Shown: positions 54,217 through 63,430, counted from the first letter of the stretch. The stretch is DNA of 64,000 bases from Sarcina sp034439435 (GCF_034439435.1 NZ_JAPCKJ010000002.1:372001-436000); one strand, 5' to 3'. The notes: generated by a model from the letters alone, not told the origin. Numbers and translations: made by a program.

Positions 54217-55338
54217 CTATACACTATATATATTTTTCTTAACATCAGCCTTAATAGCTTCAAGCTTCTTAGTGTTCTCATCTCTTTCTTGCTTATTTTT
54301 TCTTTGAATTTCCTTAGTATCCTCGATACCTTTCATTATTGTTTGATATGATTTCTCTAAGCTTTCCACAGCAATTGAACTTCCTGAAGCCATTTTAGCT
54401 ATTTCAACTGACTGTCTAGAAGTATTTGATGCATTTCTCATAATAAGCTCATTTGTCTTATCATCTAACTGCTTCATTGACTTAGCCTGAATATCCTGTC
54501 TCTTTAAAATAACAGCTTGTGCTAAGCATTGTTTAAATATTGGAAGAGTTATTATGAAAGATGAGTTTATCTTTCTCATAAGGTTAAAGTTTGACATTTG
54601 AATTGTTTGAATCATAGGTGCTGCTTGAATAGCCACATTTTCAGCCACTCTCAAGTCATAAACACGTTGTGATAGCATTTCCTTACTAAGCTCTAACTTT
54701 TGGATCATCATATTTCTTTCATCCATATTCATTTGAGTGTTCATAGAGAATTGTTCTATATAAGAATCTACTTCCTCTATAGCTAATTCACCAGCAACAA
54801 TGTATTTTTCAAGAAGTTTATAAAACTCCATGTTTGTGTCAAAAAGCTTTTTAAGCTTAGTGTTTGAATCTCTAATTTCACTTTCATATTTTTTTAAAAG
54901 TACATACACCTTCTCAACCTCATATCCCATAGTATCGTACTTTTGGAAAAGCTTAGCTATGGTAGTTTGTGCTCCTTTAAATATCTTTGATAAGAAGGAT
55001 TTATCCTTATCATTTCCTTCGAGTTCTTTAATATCAAACTTGTCCATAATTTTAGTTAAGTGAACAAGCATCTCACTGGCTTCTTCAGCCTTAACTGACT
55101 TCATTGAATTTAAAAGTTCATCTGAAACTCTTGAAATCCCTTCACTAGCCTTTTGCCCAAACTTAATTATGGAGTTAGGATTTTGAACCTCTATTTCTCC
55201 AGTTAAATTTTGAACCTCTGGAAGTTGTCTTAAAGCCTCCTTATAGGCATTAGTTTCTTCAAAAAGTTCCATGGCATTCACCTCTGAAGCCTCCATATTG
55301 TTATTTTGCAAATCCATGTTATTATTAATATTTATCAT
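54217..55338 (-). CDS. TelA-family toxic anion resistance protein
   Basis: A 373-residue helical protein of the TelA/KlaA/YceH family. Extended coiled-coil helices through about 90-340; typical stretches are KYDTMGYEVEKVYVLLKKYE, LFDTNMEFYKLLEKYIVAGE, RVYDLRVAENVAIQAAPMIQ and ASNTSRQSVEIAKMASGSSI. Linked to tellurite and cell-envelope stress resistance. Downstream of the YceG-like gene and upstream of two terD genes, the order seen in Bacillus yce-type operons. Confidence 0.88.
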   Translation of the reverse strand: MININNNMDLQNNNMEASEVNAMELFEETNAYKEALRQLPEVQNLTGEIEVQNPNSIIKFGQKASEGISRVSDELLNSMKSVKAEEASEMLVHLTKIMDKFDIKELEGNDKDKSFLSKIFKGAQTTIAKLFQKYDTMGYEVEKVYVLLKKYESEIRDSNTKLKKLFDTNMEFYKLLEKYIVAGELAIEEVDSYIEQFSMNTQMNMDERNMMIQKLELSKEMLSQRVYDLRVAENVAIQAAPMIQTIQMSNFNLMRKINSSFIITLPIFKQCLAQAVILKRQDIQAKSMKQLDDKTNELIMRNASNTSRQSVEIAKMASGSSIAVESLEKSYQTIMKGIEDTKEIQRKNKQERDENTKKLEAIKADVKKNIYSV

Positions 55339-55506
55339 AAAAATTCTCCTCTCATACTCTTGCTTATCCCCTGTATTTTTCCCTTAATCTAACTACCTTT
55401 AAAGCTAGATTTTATCTTTTAAACTTTCACCAAGAACACCTAAATTCCTAACTAACAATATCTAACTAAAATAAAACTTCCTAAATAGATGACTTTATAA
55501 ATCTTC

Positions 55507-57069
55507 TTAAAAGTCTAAAAGCTTAGAAAATAAGCTTTTCTTAGTTTCCTTTCCCTTATAAGATAAAAGCTTCCTAAAGTTTAAGTTATAATTCATTCTA
55601 TTTAATCTTATAACATTAACCTTTCCTGTTTTAATTACATTATTTATGTTGAAAAGCCCTGATGGATTGAAGATAACTATATCAAAACCAACCTTGTGTA
55701 AATACCCAAGAAGCATTGTCACATCCTCTGAAATCTCCTCTTCTCCATTTAAGGCAATAACTATCTTTGGGATATTAGATGTGAAATCAAAGCTATCTAC
55801 CAGTCTTATTATGTCTTTACTTAAGGACAGGATTAAAACTAAGAGCTTTAAGCTTCTTTCCCTATCAAAATTCTTTACAAAAAGATCCTTATCTAATAAT
55901 GTTTCATTAAATTTACTTAAAAGTAGGTTTTGAACCTCTTCACTATACTTACCAAAGCTGTAAACTGGTAACTCCTTTATTTTTTCAATATCAAATGTTC
56001 CATCACTTAGTTGATAAAACATAAGTTGATACATGTCCTCTGTAACAGTCCCATCTCCTGATATTTCTCCAGTATTAAAGAACAAGGTATTAGGTGAATT
56101 TTTACAGTGTTTAAGAAGTTTTACATATTCATATGTATCTTCATACTCACCATCTATCTTCATAAAAATACAAGGTACTCTAACTGTTTTCCCTTTAACT
56201 CCAAAGTTATGTCTAAGCTTTGAAGGTTCATTCCAATAAATATATATATCTTCTAAAATTGTGTCTAATAAGATAACTTCTGTATTTCCATCTCTAAATT
56301 GCCAAGGCTTAAACATGCCTGTATTAGAAAATAGTTCCTCTTCAACCTCTCTTTGAATTTTCTTAGTAATAGTCTCATTATCCTCTATTACCTTTCCTCT
56401 AGCTGCTCGCTCCTTAAAACTTTCTACTGGTAAAATACTTTTACTAAGAATCTCTTGGCTCAGCTTATCCCTATCTAATTCATTGAAATATTCCTCTTTT
56501 AAAGGATTTATATAAAGCACATCAAAACTCATTAAATGAAGAAGTATTAAAAAGTAAATTTCATGCTTTTCAATATTTCCATAGTAGACACACTTAGGGT
56601 TAACCTCTCCGTAGAAGTCTATTTCTCTTAAATAAGTGTATGACCACACAATTAGTTTTGTAATAAAGTTATTTCTTAGATTATCATTAAAAAAGCTTTC
56701 CTTTGAAAGAGCAATTGAAACCACATAGTCTAAAGCTCTTAGGAATACTGAATTAACTTCTCTATTATTAAAAATATTTATTTCCTCATTTTTAAGATTT
56801 TGTACATCCATTCTATTTAGCTCATTAAGAATATACTGGATAAGCTCCATTTCTCCACTTAAAGGAATTTTTCCATCAAAAATAATTGATATATCTTTAT
56901 TCTCTTCACACTTAACTTGAAGGGTTTTTAAGATGTTATCATAGTTATCTCGATTAAAAACTCCAATAAATCTATAAAAACAAGGTTTAAATTCTCCATT
57001 TTTAGATGCTCTACTTACTCTATCCTTAAACATCCCAAAAACTATCTGTCCTAAATCAGTATGCACCAA
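55507..57069 (-). CDS. YceG-like component of the toxic anion resistance cluster
   Basis: A 520-residue soluble protein resembling Bacillus YceG, found next to TelA and TerD in Ter loci. Visible landmarks: FYRFIGVFNRDNYDNIL at the N terminus, ERAARGKVIEDNETITKKIQREVEEELF in the middle, and VPCIFMKIDGEYEDTYEYVKLLK later. No known catalytic motif. TTG start with GAGGTG ahead (a GTG follows at once). First Ter gene of the set in transcription order. Confidence 0.8.
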   Translation of the reverse strand: MVHTDLGQIVFGMFKDRVSRASKNGEFKPCFYRFIGVFNRDNYDNILKTLQVKCEENKDISIIFDGKIPLSGEMELIQYILNELNRMDVQNLKNEEINIFNNREVNSVFLRALDYVVSIALSKESFFNDNLRNNFITKLIVWSYTYLREIDFYGEVNPKCVYYGNIEKHEIYFLILLHLMSFDVLYINPLKEEYFNELDRDKLSQEILSKSILPVESFKERAARGKVIEDNETITKKIQREVEEELFSNTGMFKPWQFRDGNTEVILLDTILEDIYIYWNEPSKLRHNFGVKGKTVRVPCIFMKIDGEYEDTYEYVKLLKHCKNSPNTLFFNTGEISGDGTVTEDMYQLMFYQLSDGTFDIEKIKELPVYSFGKYSEEVQNLLLSKFNETLLDKDLFVKNFDRERSLKLLVLILSLSKDIIRLVDSFDFTSNIPKIVIALNGEEEISEDVTMLLGYLHKVGFDIVIFNPSGLFNINNVIKTGKVNVIRLNRMNYNLNFRKLLSYKGKETKKSLFSKLLDF

Positions 57070-57232
57070 AATTTCACCTCTTTTATACTTCTGTAATTAT
57101 GTAACTTTATTGTATATTATTTTATATCCAACAATCAACATATTAGGAATTTTTCATAAACTAACAATAATTTAATCCATGAACTTTTAGCCTTCTCTGT
57201 TATCCCTATAAAATTCCAATTAAATATACAAA

Positions 57233-57266
57233 ATAAGAGAGCATATCCTAAGATATACTCTCTTAT
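57233..57266 (-). terminator. Terminator after the lipoprotein gene
   Basis: Stem ATAAGAGAG-ATATC / GATAT-CTCTCTTAT with one mismatch, 25 bases past the stop. Confidence 0.75.
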
Positions 57267-57290
57267 AATATAATCATCAACAAACTCTAT

Positions 57291-57842
57291 TTACTTACTT
57301 GTGCTTTCTATATAAGCTTTTGAAGTTAATTTTATTTTTAATTTATCAAAACTTTCTCTCTGAGCTTCAGACATTTGTCTTCCCTCTAAGCTTTTTTCAA
57401 GTAATAAAGCATCTGCATAGCTTCCATTATCTATAAACTCATTTAACTTGCTCATATCACTATCTATTTCTTTATCATATTTATCTTTTCCCTCTATATT
57501 TTTAGTAAGATTATCTACGCTTTGTTTGAAACTTGCATAAGCTTCGTCTTTATTTCCTATAGCTTCAATTTTAATTTCTGCTTTACTAATATCTCCATTT
57601 TCAAAAGCCTTCTCTGCCTCTAAATAATTCTCTATCATATCTCTTAATTCTTTCACTTCTTGATTCTTAGGATTATCATCTAAGGCTAATTCTAAAGAAA
57701 CAACTGCCTTTTCATATTGTTTTTCATCAATAAGTTTTTTCCCTTTAGCTACTGCTTTATCTGAACTATTACATCCCATAAAACCTCCTGCTAAAGCTAT
57801 AATAAATACTCCTGAAATCAAAAACTTAATACTTTTTTTCAC
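57291..57842 (-). CDS. TPR-like lipoprotein
   Basis: A 183-residue lipoprotein. GTG start with GGAGG eight bases ahead. The signal peptide ends in the lipobox GGFMGC (C24). The mature part contains TPR-like helices (AKGKKLIDEKQYEKAVVSLELALDDNP, YLEAEKAFENGDISKAEIKI) followed by further helices. It probably binds a protein partner at the outer membrane face. It stands between the Ter genes and a pair of paralogous acidic proteins. Confidence 0.78.
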   Translation of the reverse strand: MKKSIKFLISGVFIIALAGGFMGCNSSDKAVAKGKKLIDEKQYEKAVVSLELALDDNPKNQEVKELRDMIENYLEAEKAFENGDISKAEIKIEAIGNKDEAYASFKQSVDNLTKNIEGKDKYDKEIDSDMSKLNEFIDNGSYADALLLEKSLEGRQMSEAQRESFDKLKIKLTSKAYIESTSK

Positions 57843-58312
57843 TTAATTAACCTCCTGTTCACTGCCCTAAATTGTTTTAATTTAATCTAGCAAAGTAAAT
57901 CAAGTAAAATCATAATCAACTTTGAAGTTTCTACTGTTATTTAACAGATATCTCTTTACTTTTAACCTTATAAATAAAGCAATTTTTATTTATTTCCCCT
58001 ATAATTCTACTCCTCTGTAACACAAAAAAATAATATACTTTTTTCCCCTTATAAAATCACCCTCTATAATTTAACATGCATTTCTATAATTTTTTCACTC
58101 CTATTTCCATCTCAGTAAAATAGTAGCATATTTTGAATAATAAGTAAATATTCTTAACTTAAGAAAATATTAATGAATAAATTGGTAAAAATTTTAAAAC
58201 AAAATACCACTTCCTCTAAAAGTACTAAACCAAAGGGATAATCTAGATACCACTAAATTATCCCTTATATATGTAAAATTTATTTTTCTTATTTTTGTGA
58301 GTTTATACAAAT
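57843..58312. other. 470-base intergenic region, no gene seen
   Basis: Contains a hairpin at 58231-58266 (stem AAGGGATAAT / ATTATCCCTT) that is the likely terminator of the minus-strand gene at 58313, plus short purine-rich stretches with no frame behind them. Confidence 0.5.
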
Positions 58313-59050
58313 TTATATAAGCTTTATGTAACTATTTAACTTAGAGAGCTGAATTTCATTTTTCATCTTATAAACTCCATACTTGTGCTCAACAGCTTTT
58401 CCTCCAAGCTTTCTAACATGCCATTGAATATTCACTCTATCCTCTACGCCTTCTACATCCTCATAATCATCACTTTTTATTTTTAGATAGCACTGTCTGA
58501 TAACTTTACAAAGTTCCCTTGGCATTTTTATTTCTCTCATAGCTCTTACTATACCTTCTTCTCCTTCAATTAAAAGAACTTCAAAAGTATAATCTAAATC
58601 CTCTGAAAGATAAAAATCATTAGAAGCAAAATTTAAATCAACTGGAAATGCACTACATTCCAATACTCCATCTACAGTAAGAGTAAAGCCCACAAAATCT
58701 CGTAAAAGCTCAAAGTCTTCTTTAGGATATATTTGAAACCCAAGTTCTATCTTTCCAAAGTTAATAGCAAACTGATCTTCTAATGTTGAATTATCCCATC
58801 TAAGTAAAAGGTTAAATTCATCCTTACTCTGAAGAATCATTGCACTATCTCCTTTAATATCCATATAAGTCTTATCTCCTATACCAACAATAACCCCCTC
58901 ATCATCATAAGTCTCATCTAACTCTGAATTCTTTTTAAGCTCTTCCTTAGCCTCATCAAGGTTACTTAAGAAAAACTCCTCTTCGAATTCTTCCGTTTTA
59001 ATAAGTTCTCTGACGAAATCTTTGACATCACTAAGCTTCTCATCCATCAT
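58313..59050 (-). CDS. Paralogous acidic protein 1, Ter-island neighbour
   Basis: A 245-residue soluble, acidic protein; family not recognised. It is clearly related to the product at 59230-59907: GxxxxGFQxxxKEEF, then DFVGFTL, a run to DFYLSEDLDYTFEVLLI, and the best-conserved block VRAMREIKMPRELCKVIRQCY. The first 60 residues are variable and Glu-rich. Alternating strands suggest a beta-rich fold, perhaps related to TerD-like domains, but no TerD motif is found. ATG-ATG start after GGAGG. Confidence 0.6.
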   Translation of the reverse strand: MMDEKLSDVKDFVRELIKTEEFEEEFFLSNLDEAKEELKKNSELDETYDDEGVIVGIGDKTYMDIKGDSAMILQSKDEFNLLLRWDNSTLEDQFAINFGKIELGFQIYPKEDFELLRDFVGFTLTVDGVLECSAFPVDLNFASNDFYLSEDLDYTFEVLLIEGEEGIVRAMREIKMPRELCKVIRQCYLKIKSDDYEDVEGVEDRVNIQWHVRKLGGKAVEHKYGVYKMKNEIQLSKLNSYIKLI

Positions 59051-59127
59051 AAAAACCTCCCCATTTATTACAATAATATTTTAAACCATTATATACCAAA
59101 ACGTCCTATTGGTACAGAGAATTAAAT

Positions 59128-59175
59128 AGACTGTATCAAAATGGTTACTTAATTAAACCCATTTTAATACAGTCT
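59128..59175 (-). terminator. Terminator between the two paralogues
   Basis: A 17-bp stem with one mismatch (AGACTGTAT-AAAATGG and complement), 55 bases past the stop at 59230. Confidence 0.75.
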
Positions 59176-59229
59176 TCTGTAAAACCATAAACTTAATATT
59201 TACTTATCCAATAAATTATTATTTATTTT

Positions 59230-59907
59230 TTAGTCTTCTATATACTTATCCAAAGTAGACTTTTCTGGCTCATCTGTAAAGCTATAAAGACTAAAACTCT
59301 CCTCCACTTGCTTTGAAGTTATTCCATCAAAAAGTATTGAATCAAGATTCTCAATATCATCTAAAGCAAGCTCCCTATCATATTCTTCATTTGTGATCTT
59401 CACATAGTACTCTCTAATAATCTTACAAAGTTCCCTTGGAAGTCTAATGTGTCTCATAGCTCTTACAGTATGCTTTTCATCTATAGCTACTATATTTAAA
59501 GCATAGTTCATCCTCTCTGAAAATTCAAAATCCTCAGGAGTAAAATTAAAATCTAGCCTCATGTCACTATAATCTACAGCATCCTTAATAGATAAAGTAA
59601 AACCTACAAAATCATAGTGCATATTAAATTCTTCCTTCTTAAAAAGCTGAAATCCAAAATCAACTTTTCCTTTACTAACGCCTCTAAAACTTTTCTTCGC
59701 TTCACTTGGAAACCTTAGAATAACTAGGAGACTATCCTTGTCCGTCAAAAGGCTAACCATATCCTCTGAAAGGTCTATGGAAAGTTTACTGCCAACCTCT
59801 AAATAACAATCTTCATCTTCTTCTCTGTATTCTAACTCTTGAAGGTTGTCCTTTCCTAAAACCTGATATAAATACCTTTTAAACTCAATATCAAATTCAT
59901 TTTCCAT
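59230..59907 (-). CDS. Paralogous acidic protein 2, Ter-island neighbour
   Basis: A 225-residue partner of the gene downstream. Shared block: KVDFGFQLFKKEEFNMHYDF, VGFTL, LDFNFTPEDFEFSERMNYAL, VRAMRHIRLPRELCKIIREYY. No signal peptide. The short N terminus lacks the Glu-rich extension of paralogue 1. ATG without a strong ribosome site. The separate terminators show that the two are independently transcribed. Confidence 0.6.
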   Translation of the reverse strand: MENEFDIEFKRYLYQVLGKDNLQELEYREEDEDCYLEVGSKLSIDLSEDMVSLLTDKDSLLVILRFPSEAKKSFRGVSKGKVDFGFQLFKKEEFNMHYDFVGFTLSIKDAVDYSDMRLDFNFTPEDFEFSERMNYALNIVAIDEKHTVRAMRHIRLPRELCKIIREYYVKITNEEYDRELALDDIENLDSILFDGITSKQVEESFSLYSFTDEPEKSTLDKYIED

Positions 59908-60026
59908 TCCTTAAGTCGTCTCCTCCATTTAAAAATAACCTTCAATTATTATATATCAACAAACTTATAGTTACAAACCATATTTTAACCATTTTATAAT
60001 TCTAAAAAGCTATAAAAAGGGGAGAG

Positions 60027-60110
60027 GTGCTAAAAAAACAGAATATTCCAATTAATATTCTATTTTGCTTTTATATAGTAATATATACCTTAATATTTAT
60101 TTCTTACTAA
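60027..60110 (+). CDS. Candidate 27-residue membrane peptide
   Basis: GTG at 60027 follows AAAGGGGAGAG. The peptide begins with two lysines and is then almost entirely hydrophobic (one membrane span). A small AGAATATT / AATATTCT hairpin lies within the frame. Such peptides occur as type I toxins or regulators, but no partner RNA has been identified. The rest of the 342-base gap is empty. Confidence 0.35.
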   Translation: MLKKQNIPINILFCFYIVIYTLIFISY

Positions 60111-60165
60111 TCTCTTTTAAAATAAATACTCTATTTATGATAAGTAATATATAAATATTATAAAA

Positions 60166-60212
60166 TTAAGTCGGTATATGTTTTAGAACAAAATTAAACA
60201 CATACTGACTTA
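60166..60212 (-). terminator. Terminator after the EamA gene
   Basis: Stem TAAGTC-GTAT-TGT with the complementary arm, two mismatches, 38 bases past the stop. Confidence 0.65.
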
Positions 60213-60249
60213 ATTAGCACATTTAAAGAATCTAAAAAATTTAATAAAA

Positions 60250-60663
60250 CTATAATGCCATAAGTAATGTCCCTATGAAAATTAATATTCCTCCTCCAAT
60301 TGTTTTTATGGTTACTTCCTCATTTAAAATAAAGAATGCCATTACTACTGTTATTATGATACTAAGCTTGTCTATAGCTATAACCTTAGTTACTTGACCA
60401 ACCTGAATAGCTTTATAGTAGAAAAGCCAAGAAAGACCAGTGGCTAATCCTGAAAGTATTAGGAATAACATTGATGTATTAGAAATATTTTTTATTCCCT
60501 TAAAACTGCCTGTAACAAAAACAATACCCCAAGCTAATACTAATACAACTACTGTTCTAATAGCTGTAGCTAAATTTGAATTTACATTCTCAATTCCTAT
60601 CTTGGCTAAAATAGAAGTTAATGCTGCAAATATAGCTGATAACATAGCGTAAATAAACCACAT
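60250..60663 (-). CDS. Half-size EamA (DMT) transporter
   Basis: A 137-residue membrane protein with one EamA repeat instead of two, about five segments. Motifs: WFIYAMLSAIFAALTSILAKIG at the start (the typical helix 1) and GLSWLFYYKAIQVG, then VTIKTIGGGILIFIGTLLM. Half-size members work as dimers. Possible substrates are small metabolites or amino acids; not assignable. ATG follows AAGGAG. Confidence 0.82.
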   Translation of the reverse strand: MWFIYAMLSAIFAALTSILAKIGIENVNSNLATAIRTVVVLVLAWGIVFVTGSFKGIKNISNTSMLFLILSGLATGLSWLFYYKAIQVGQVTKVIAIDKLSIIITVVMAFFILNEEVTIKTIGGGILIFIGTLLMAL

Positions 60664-60817
60664 ATTATTTCTCCTTTATTAATTGAAATAGATTATCACT
60701 ATCATATTTTATCATAAATATTTTATTTTTAATAAAAATAATCCTAAAATTAACATATTCTTTAGAGAATATAATATTATAAAGATTAGATGCAAAATAA
60801 TGTTTAAATCATAATAA

Positions 60818-60855
60818 AAAAGGTAGAGCTTCTTAAAATGAAATCCCTACCTTTT
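60818..60855 (-). terminator. Terminator after the marR gene
   Basis: Stem AAAAGGTAG / CTACCTTTT with T on the minus strand, 23 bases past the stop. Confidence 0.75.
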
Positions 60856-60877
60856 CATATCTATTAAGTTATACTAG

Positions 60878-61300
60878 TTATTTTATTTTATCTCTTAATT
60901 TTAAAAGAGCATCTCTTATTTCTTTAACCTCCTCATGAGTAAAATTTTCAAATATGCTATCAAAACTATTGTTTATATCATATTTGAAAGTTCTTGCAAA
61001 GTCTATTCCTTTTTTAGAAAAGATTATATAAGTATTTCTCTTATCTTTTTCATCCTTAAATTTTTCAATATATCCCATATTTTCAAGTCTTGAAACAATA
61101 CCAGAAACTGTACCTTTAGAAAGAGACATTTCATCACAAAGCTCCTTAACTGTAACTTTTCCTTTGTGAGCGATAAGTTTAATAACTGTTATTTGTTGGT
61201 GAGTAAGTCCACTTTCCTTAAGCCCCTCACTAACCTTCTCCACAGTGCTTGAGTAAATTTCCTTTATAAGCATAGCTATTTCAAATGAATCATAATTCAT
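60878..61300 (-). CDS. MarR-family transcriptional regulator
   Basis: A 140-residue dimeric winged-helix regulator. Recognition helix region VKELCDEMSLSKGTVSGIVSRLE, wing MGYIEKFKDEKDKRNTYIIFS, helical C terminus. MarR proteins repress neighbouring efflux or stress genes and release DNA on binding a small phenolic or oxidant. Targets may be its own gene or neighbours; no clear operator was found. ATG follows AAGAGGG. Confidence 0.88.
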   Translation of the reverse strand: MNYDSFEIAMLIKEIYSSTVEKVSEGLKESGLTHQQITVIKLIAHKGKVTVKELCDEMSLSKGTVSGIVSRLENMGYIEKFKDEKDKRNTYIIFSKKGIDFARTFKYDINNSFDSIFENFTHEEVKEIRDALLKLRDKIK

Positions 61301-61365
61301 ACAAATCCCTCTTTTCTTAAAAACACCTTGTGTCTCATAATTTATTTTTATTGAATCTTTAAAAC

Positions 61366-61400
61366 GTATTTTAAACCACTTTTGATTTTTATGTATATCC
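61366..61400 (+). repeat. Half copy of dispersed palindromic repeat (copy F)
   Basis: GTATTTTAAACCA then TTTTGATTTTTA resembles the left arm of copies A and C. It lies in the marR upstream region. Confidence 0.35.
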
Positions 61401-61483
61401 TAAATTCTAAATAGATATTAAAATCACTTTAAACTAAATTATAAGTTTAAAAAATATTCTAAATTCTTAACCTTATAAAATTA

Positions 61484-61518
61484 ATGGTACATGGAGTTTA
61501 TTAAACTCTATGCACCAT
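61484..61518 (-). terminator. Terminator after the four-segment membrane gene
   Basis: A long palindrome, arms ATGGT-CAT-GAGTTTA and complement, close to the stop at 61540. Confidence 0.7.
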
Positions 61519-61539
61519 CATCTTTTTTAATACTAAATA

Positions 61540-62004
61540 TTAGCTTATTTTATATTTAACTTTTAAATTGTTAAATGTGAAAAATCCTACGAAGAAATAT
61601 ACACCAGCCATAAATAATGCTGCTCCTAATCCAATATAGAAAGTTCCTAAGTAAATTGGATTAAATATTCCTAAGTTTCTAACTGTAATTCCAAAGAAAA
61701 TCATAAATCCCATTATGATATAACTTTTAAAATCAAAAAATGAAAATACACAATGTTTATCAAGTTCACTATTTACAATTCTTGTTGTATGTTTTTTAAA
61801 CATCTTACTAAATATAAATTTGAAAAATACAAAGAATACAATAGCAGCGAAAATAGTTGTAAAAATCAAGTTACCGTGATGGGATATAACATCTCCAAAT
61901 CCTAAAGTAAATACTCTAAATCCTGCAAATCCCCAAACTAATCCTGCTATAAAAAGTAGAACCTTCTTACTAACTCTTGGAGTAAATTTTTTAATTCCTT
62001 CCAT
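61540..62004 (-). CDS. Hypothetical membrane protein, four segments
   Basis: A 154-residue protein. ATG at 62004 is nine bases after GAGGAG; the ATG at 62028 lacks a site. Segments at about 12-31, 36-60, 88-108 and 120-145. Basic loops. No family recognised. Confidence 0.6.
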   Translation of the reverse strand: MEGIKKFTPRVSKKVLLFIAGLVWGFAGFRVFTLGFGDVISHHGNLIFTTIFAAIVFFVFFKFIFSKMFKKHTTRIVNSELDKHCVFSFFDFKSYIIMGFMIFFGITVRNLGIFNPIYLGTFYIGLGAALFMAGVYFFVGFFTFNNLKVKYKIS

Positions 62005-62176
62005 AGGTGTCATCTCCTCTAAAATCATCTTAATCTATTAAATGCTAAACCTTCAAAAATGGTTCGCATGAGAACTCTTTGTTCTTATGCAAACTATTTT
62101 ACTCTCAATAATTATTATTGTCAAATAAAAATTTTTAGCTTACTTATAATAGCTTTAAGCAATCCTAATAAACTAA

Positions 62177-62224
62177 AAAAGGAACACTTAAAGTATATTT
62201 TTTATATACTAAAGTACTCCTTTT
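62177..62224 (-). terminator. Terminator after the DHFR-family gene
   Basis: Long stem (AAAAGGA, ACTT, AGTATA and complement), with six T on the minus strand, 60 bases past the stop. Confidence 0.75.
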
Positions 62225-62283
62225 CTTTTTCTAGGCTATTAATCACAGAAGATTTCTAATATGGTTAATAGCCTTATTTAATT

Positions 62284-62922
62284 CTATCCTCTTCTAGAGT
62301 ATTCACTCATAATCATTCCATCAAAAGTTTTCACATTATCAAGTTTTAACTTGATTTCAGGGTTACCCTCCTTAAATAGAGGAATTCCTTTTCCTAGGAC
62401 AACTGGTATTGTAGTTATTATGTATTTATCAATTAGATTCCTCTTCATTAAAGTATCGATGAACTCACATCCTCCTACAATCCAAATATCTTTACCCTCT
62501 TCACTTTTAATCTTCTCAATAAACTCATTTGAATCCTCATTTATAAATTTAATATCATCATTGTAAGTTTTTGTTTTACTATAAAGCTTTCCAAAATCCT
62601 CATTAACAAAGATTATATCATTGCTTTTATCTCTTAAACTCTCTTCAAGTAAAGCTTCCTCATCTATTTTATTTTTTGTGAATATATAGCTTTTTTTGCC
62701 TTCATATGGCCAAACTTCTGGACTTAATTCATTAACTATTTGCTCATAAGTTTTTCTTCCCATGATTACAGTATCTATTCCACTTAAGAATTCTTCATAT
62801 CCATGGTCTATATTCTCTTCTTTTCCTTCTCCTACAAGCCAATTAACATCTCCATTTTCCTTTGCAATATATCCATCCAAACTTTGTGCAATATATAATA
62901 TTACTTTTCTATCTTTACTCAT
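62284..62922 (-). CDS. DHFR-family / RibD C-terminal-like reductase
   Basis: A 212-residue protein of the dihydrofolate reductase-like superfamily (YyaP/YwjB type). Motifs: LYIAQSLDGYIAKENGDVNWL at the start, DTVIMGRKTYEQI in the middle, DIWIVGGCEFIDTLMKRNLI and TTIPVVLGKGIPLF. It probably binds NAD(P)H; the substrate is unknown and it is not the housekeeping FolA. ATG 62922 has no clear ribosome site. Confidence 0.82.
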   Translation of the reverse strand: MSKDRKVILYIAQSLDGYIAKENGDVNWLVGEGKEENIDHGYEEFLSGIDTVIMGRKTYEQIVNELSPEVWPYEGKKSYIFTKNKIDEEALLEESLRDKSNDIIFVNEDFGKLYSKTKTYNDDIKFINEDSNEFIEKIKSEEGKDIWIVGGCEFIDTLMKRNLIDKYIITTIPVVLGKGIPLFKEGNPEIKLKLDNVKTFDGMIMSEYSRRG

Positions 62923-63194
62923 ATCTAATTTGTTGTAAATAATATGTATATTTTCTTTTAGTATCCTTTATCTACAAATCTATTTTAAGTAATCATAATT
63001 CTCTTATACTAAACATATAACTCCCAAATAAATAATAAGCCTTTAAACTTATTACTAATCTCAACAGTACAATTAATAATTACGTAAAATAACTCTTCTA
63101 AAGTGTACTTAAAGATACATATTACCTCAACGTTCACCTCCTAAAGTAAGTATTTTTATTTTTAGACTATATTTAAATTAATCTATCCCTGAAA

Positions 63195-63232
63195 ATCTAG
63201 CTAAAAATCAACACTAGTTTAAAGCAAAGCCT
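63195..63232 (+). repeat. Half copy of dispersed palindromic repeat (copy G)
   Basis: Right-arm signature CTAGCTAAAAATCAACACTA, then GTTTAAA. Best match to the right arm of copy B. Confidence 0.55.
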
Positions 63233-63251
63233 AAATTAATATTCTCTTAAA

Positions 63252-63279
63252 ATATAAGAAAGTTTTCCCTTTCTTATAT
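63252..63279 (-). terminator. Terminator of a small minus-strand transcript
   Basis: An 11-bp perfect stem ATATAAGAAAG / CTTTCTTATAT with T after it on the minus strand. The only candidate transcript above it is the structured region at 63431-63488. The gap 62923-63578 has no recognised gene; a 42-codon frame at 63009-63137 starts directly on a ribosome site and is doubtful. Confidence 0.6.
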
Positions 63280-63430
63280 ATAAGTTTACTACTAAAATTA
63301 ATTAAATTAAAATTTCATATAAACTGAATAAATACTCTTTGGTAAAATCTTTTCTTGAATTCATAAGTAAGCTTTCAAATATGTAGTATAAAAGATTCCT
63401 TTAAGGGAAACCTAACTGTGTATCCTTATA

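Noticed and set aside
63009..63137. 42-codon frame starting with GTG directly on AGGAGG
   Set aside because: The start codon overlaps the ribosome site, leaving no spacing, and other starts nearby give only two or three codons; kept only as part of the orphan-site finding.
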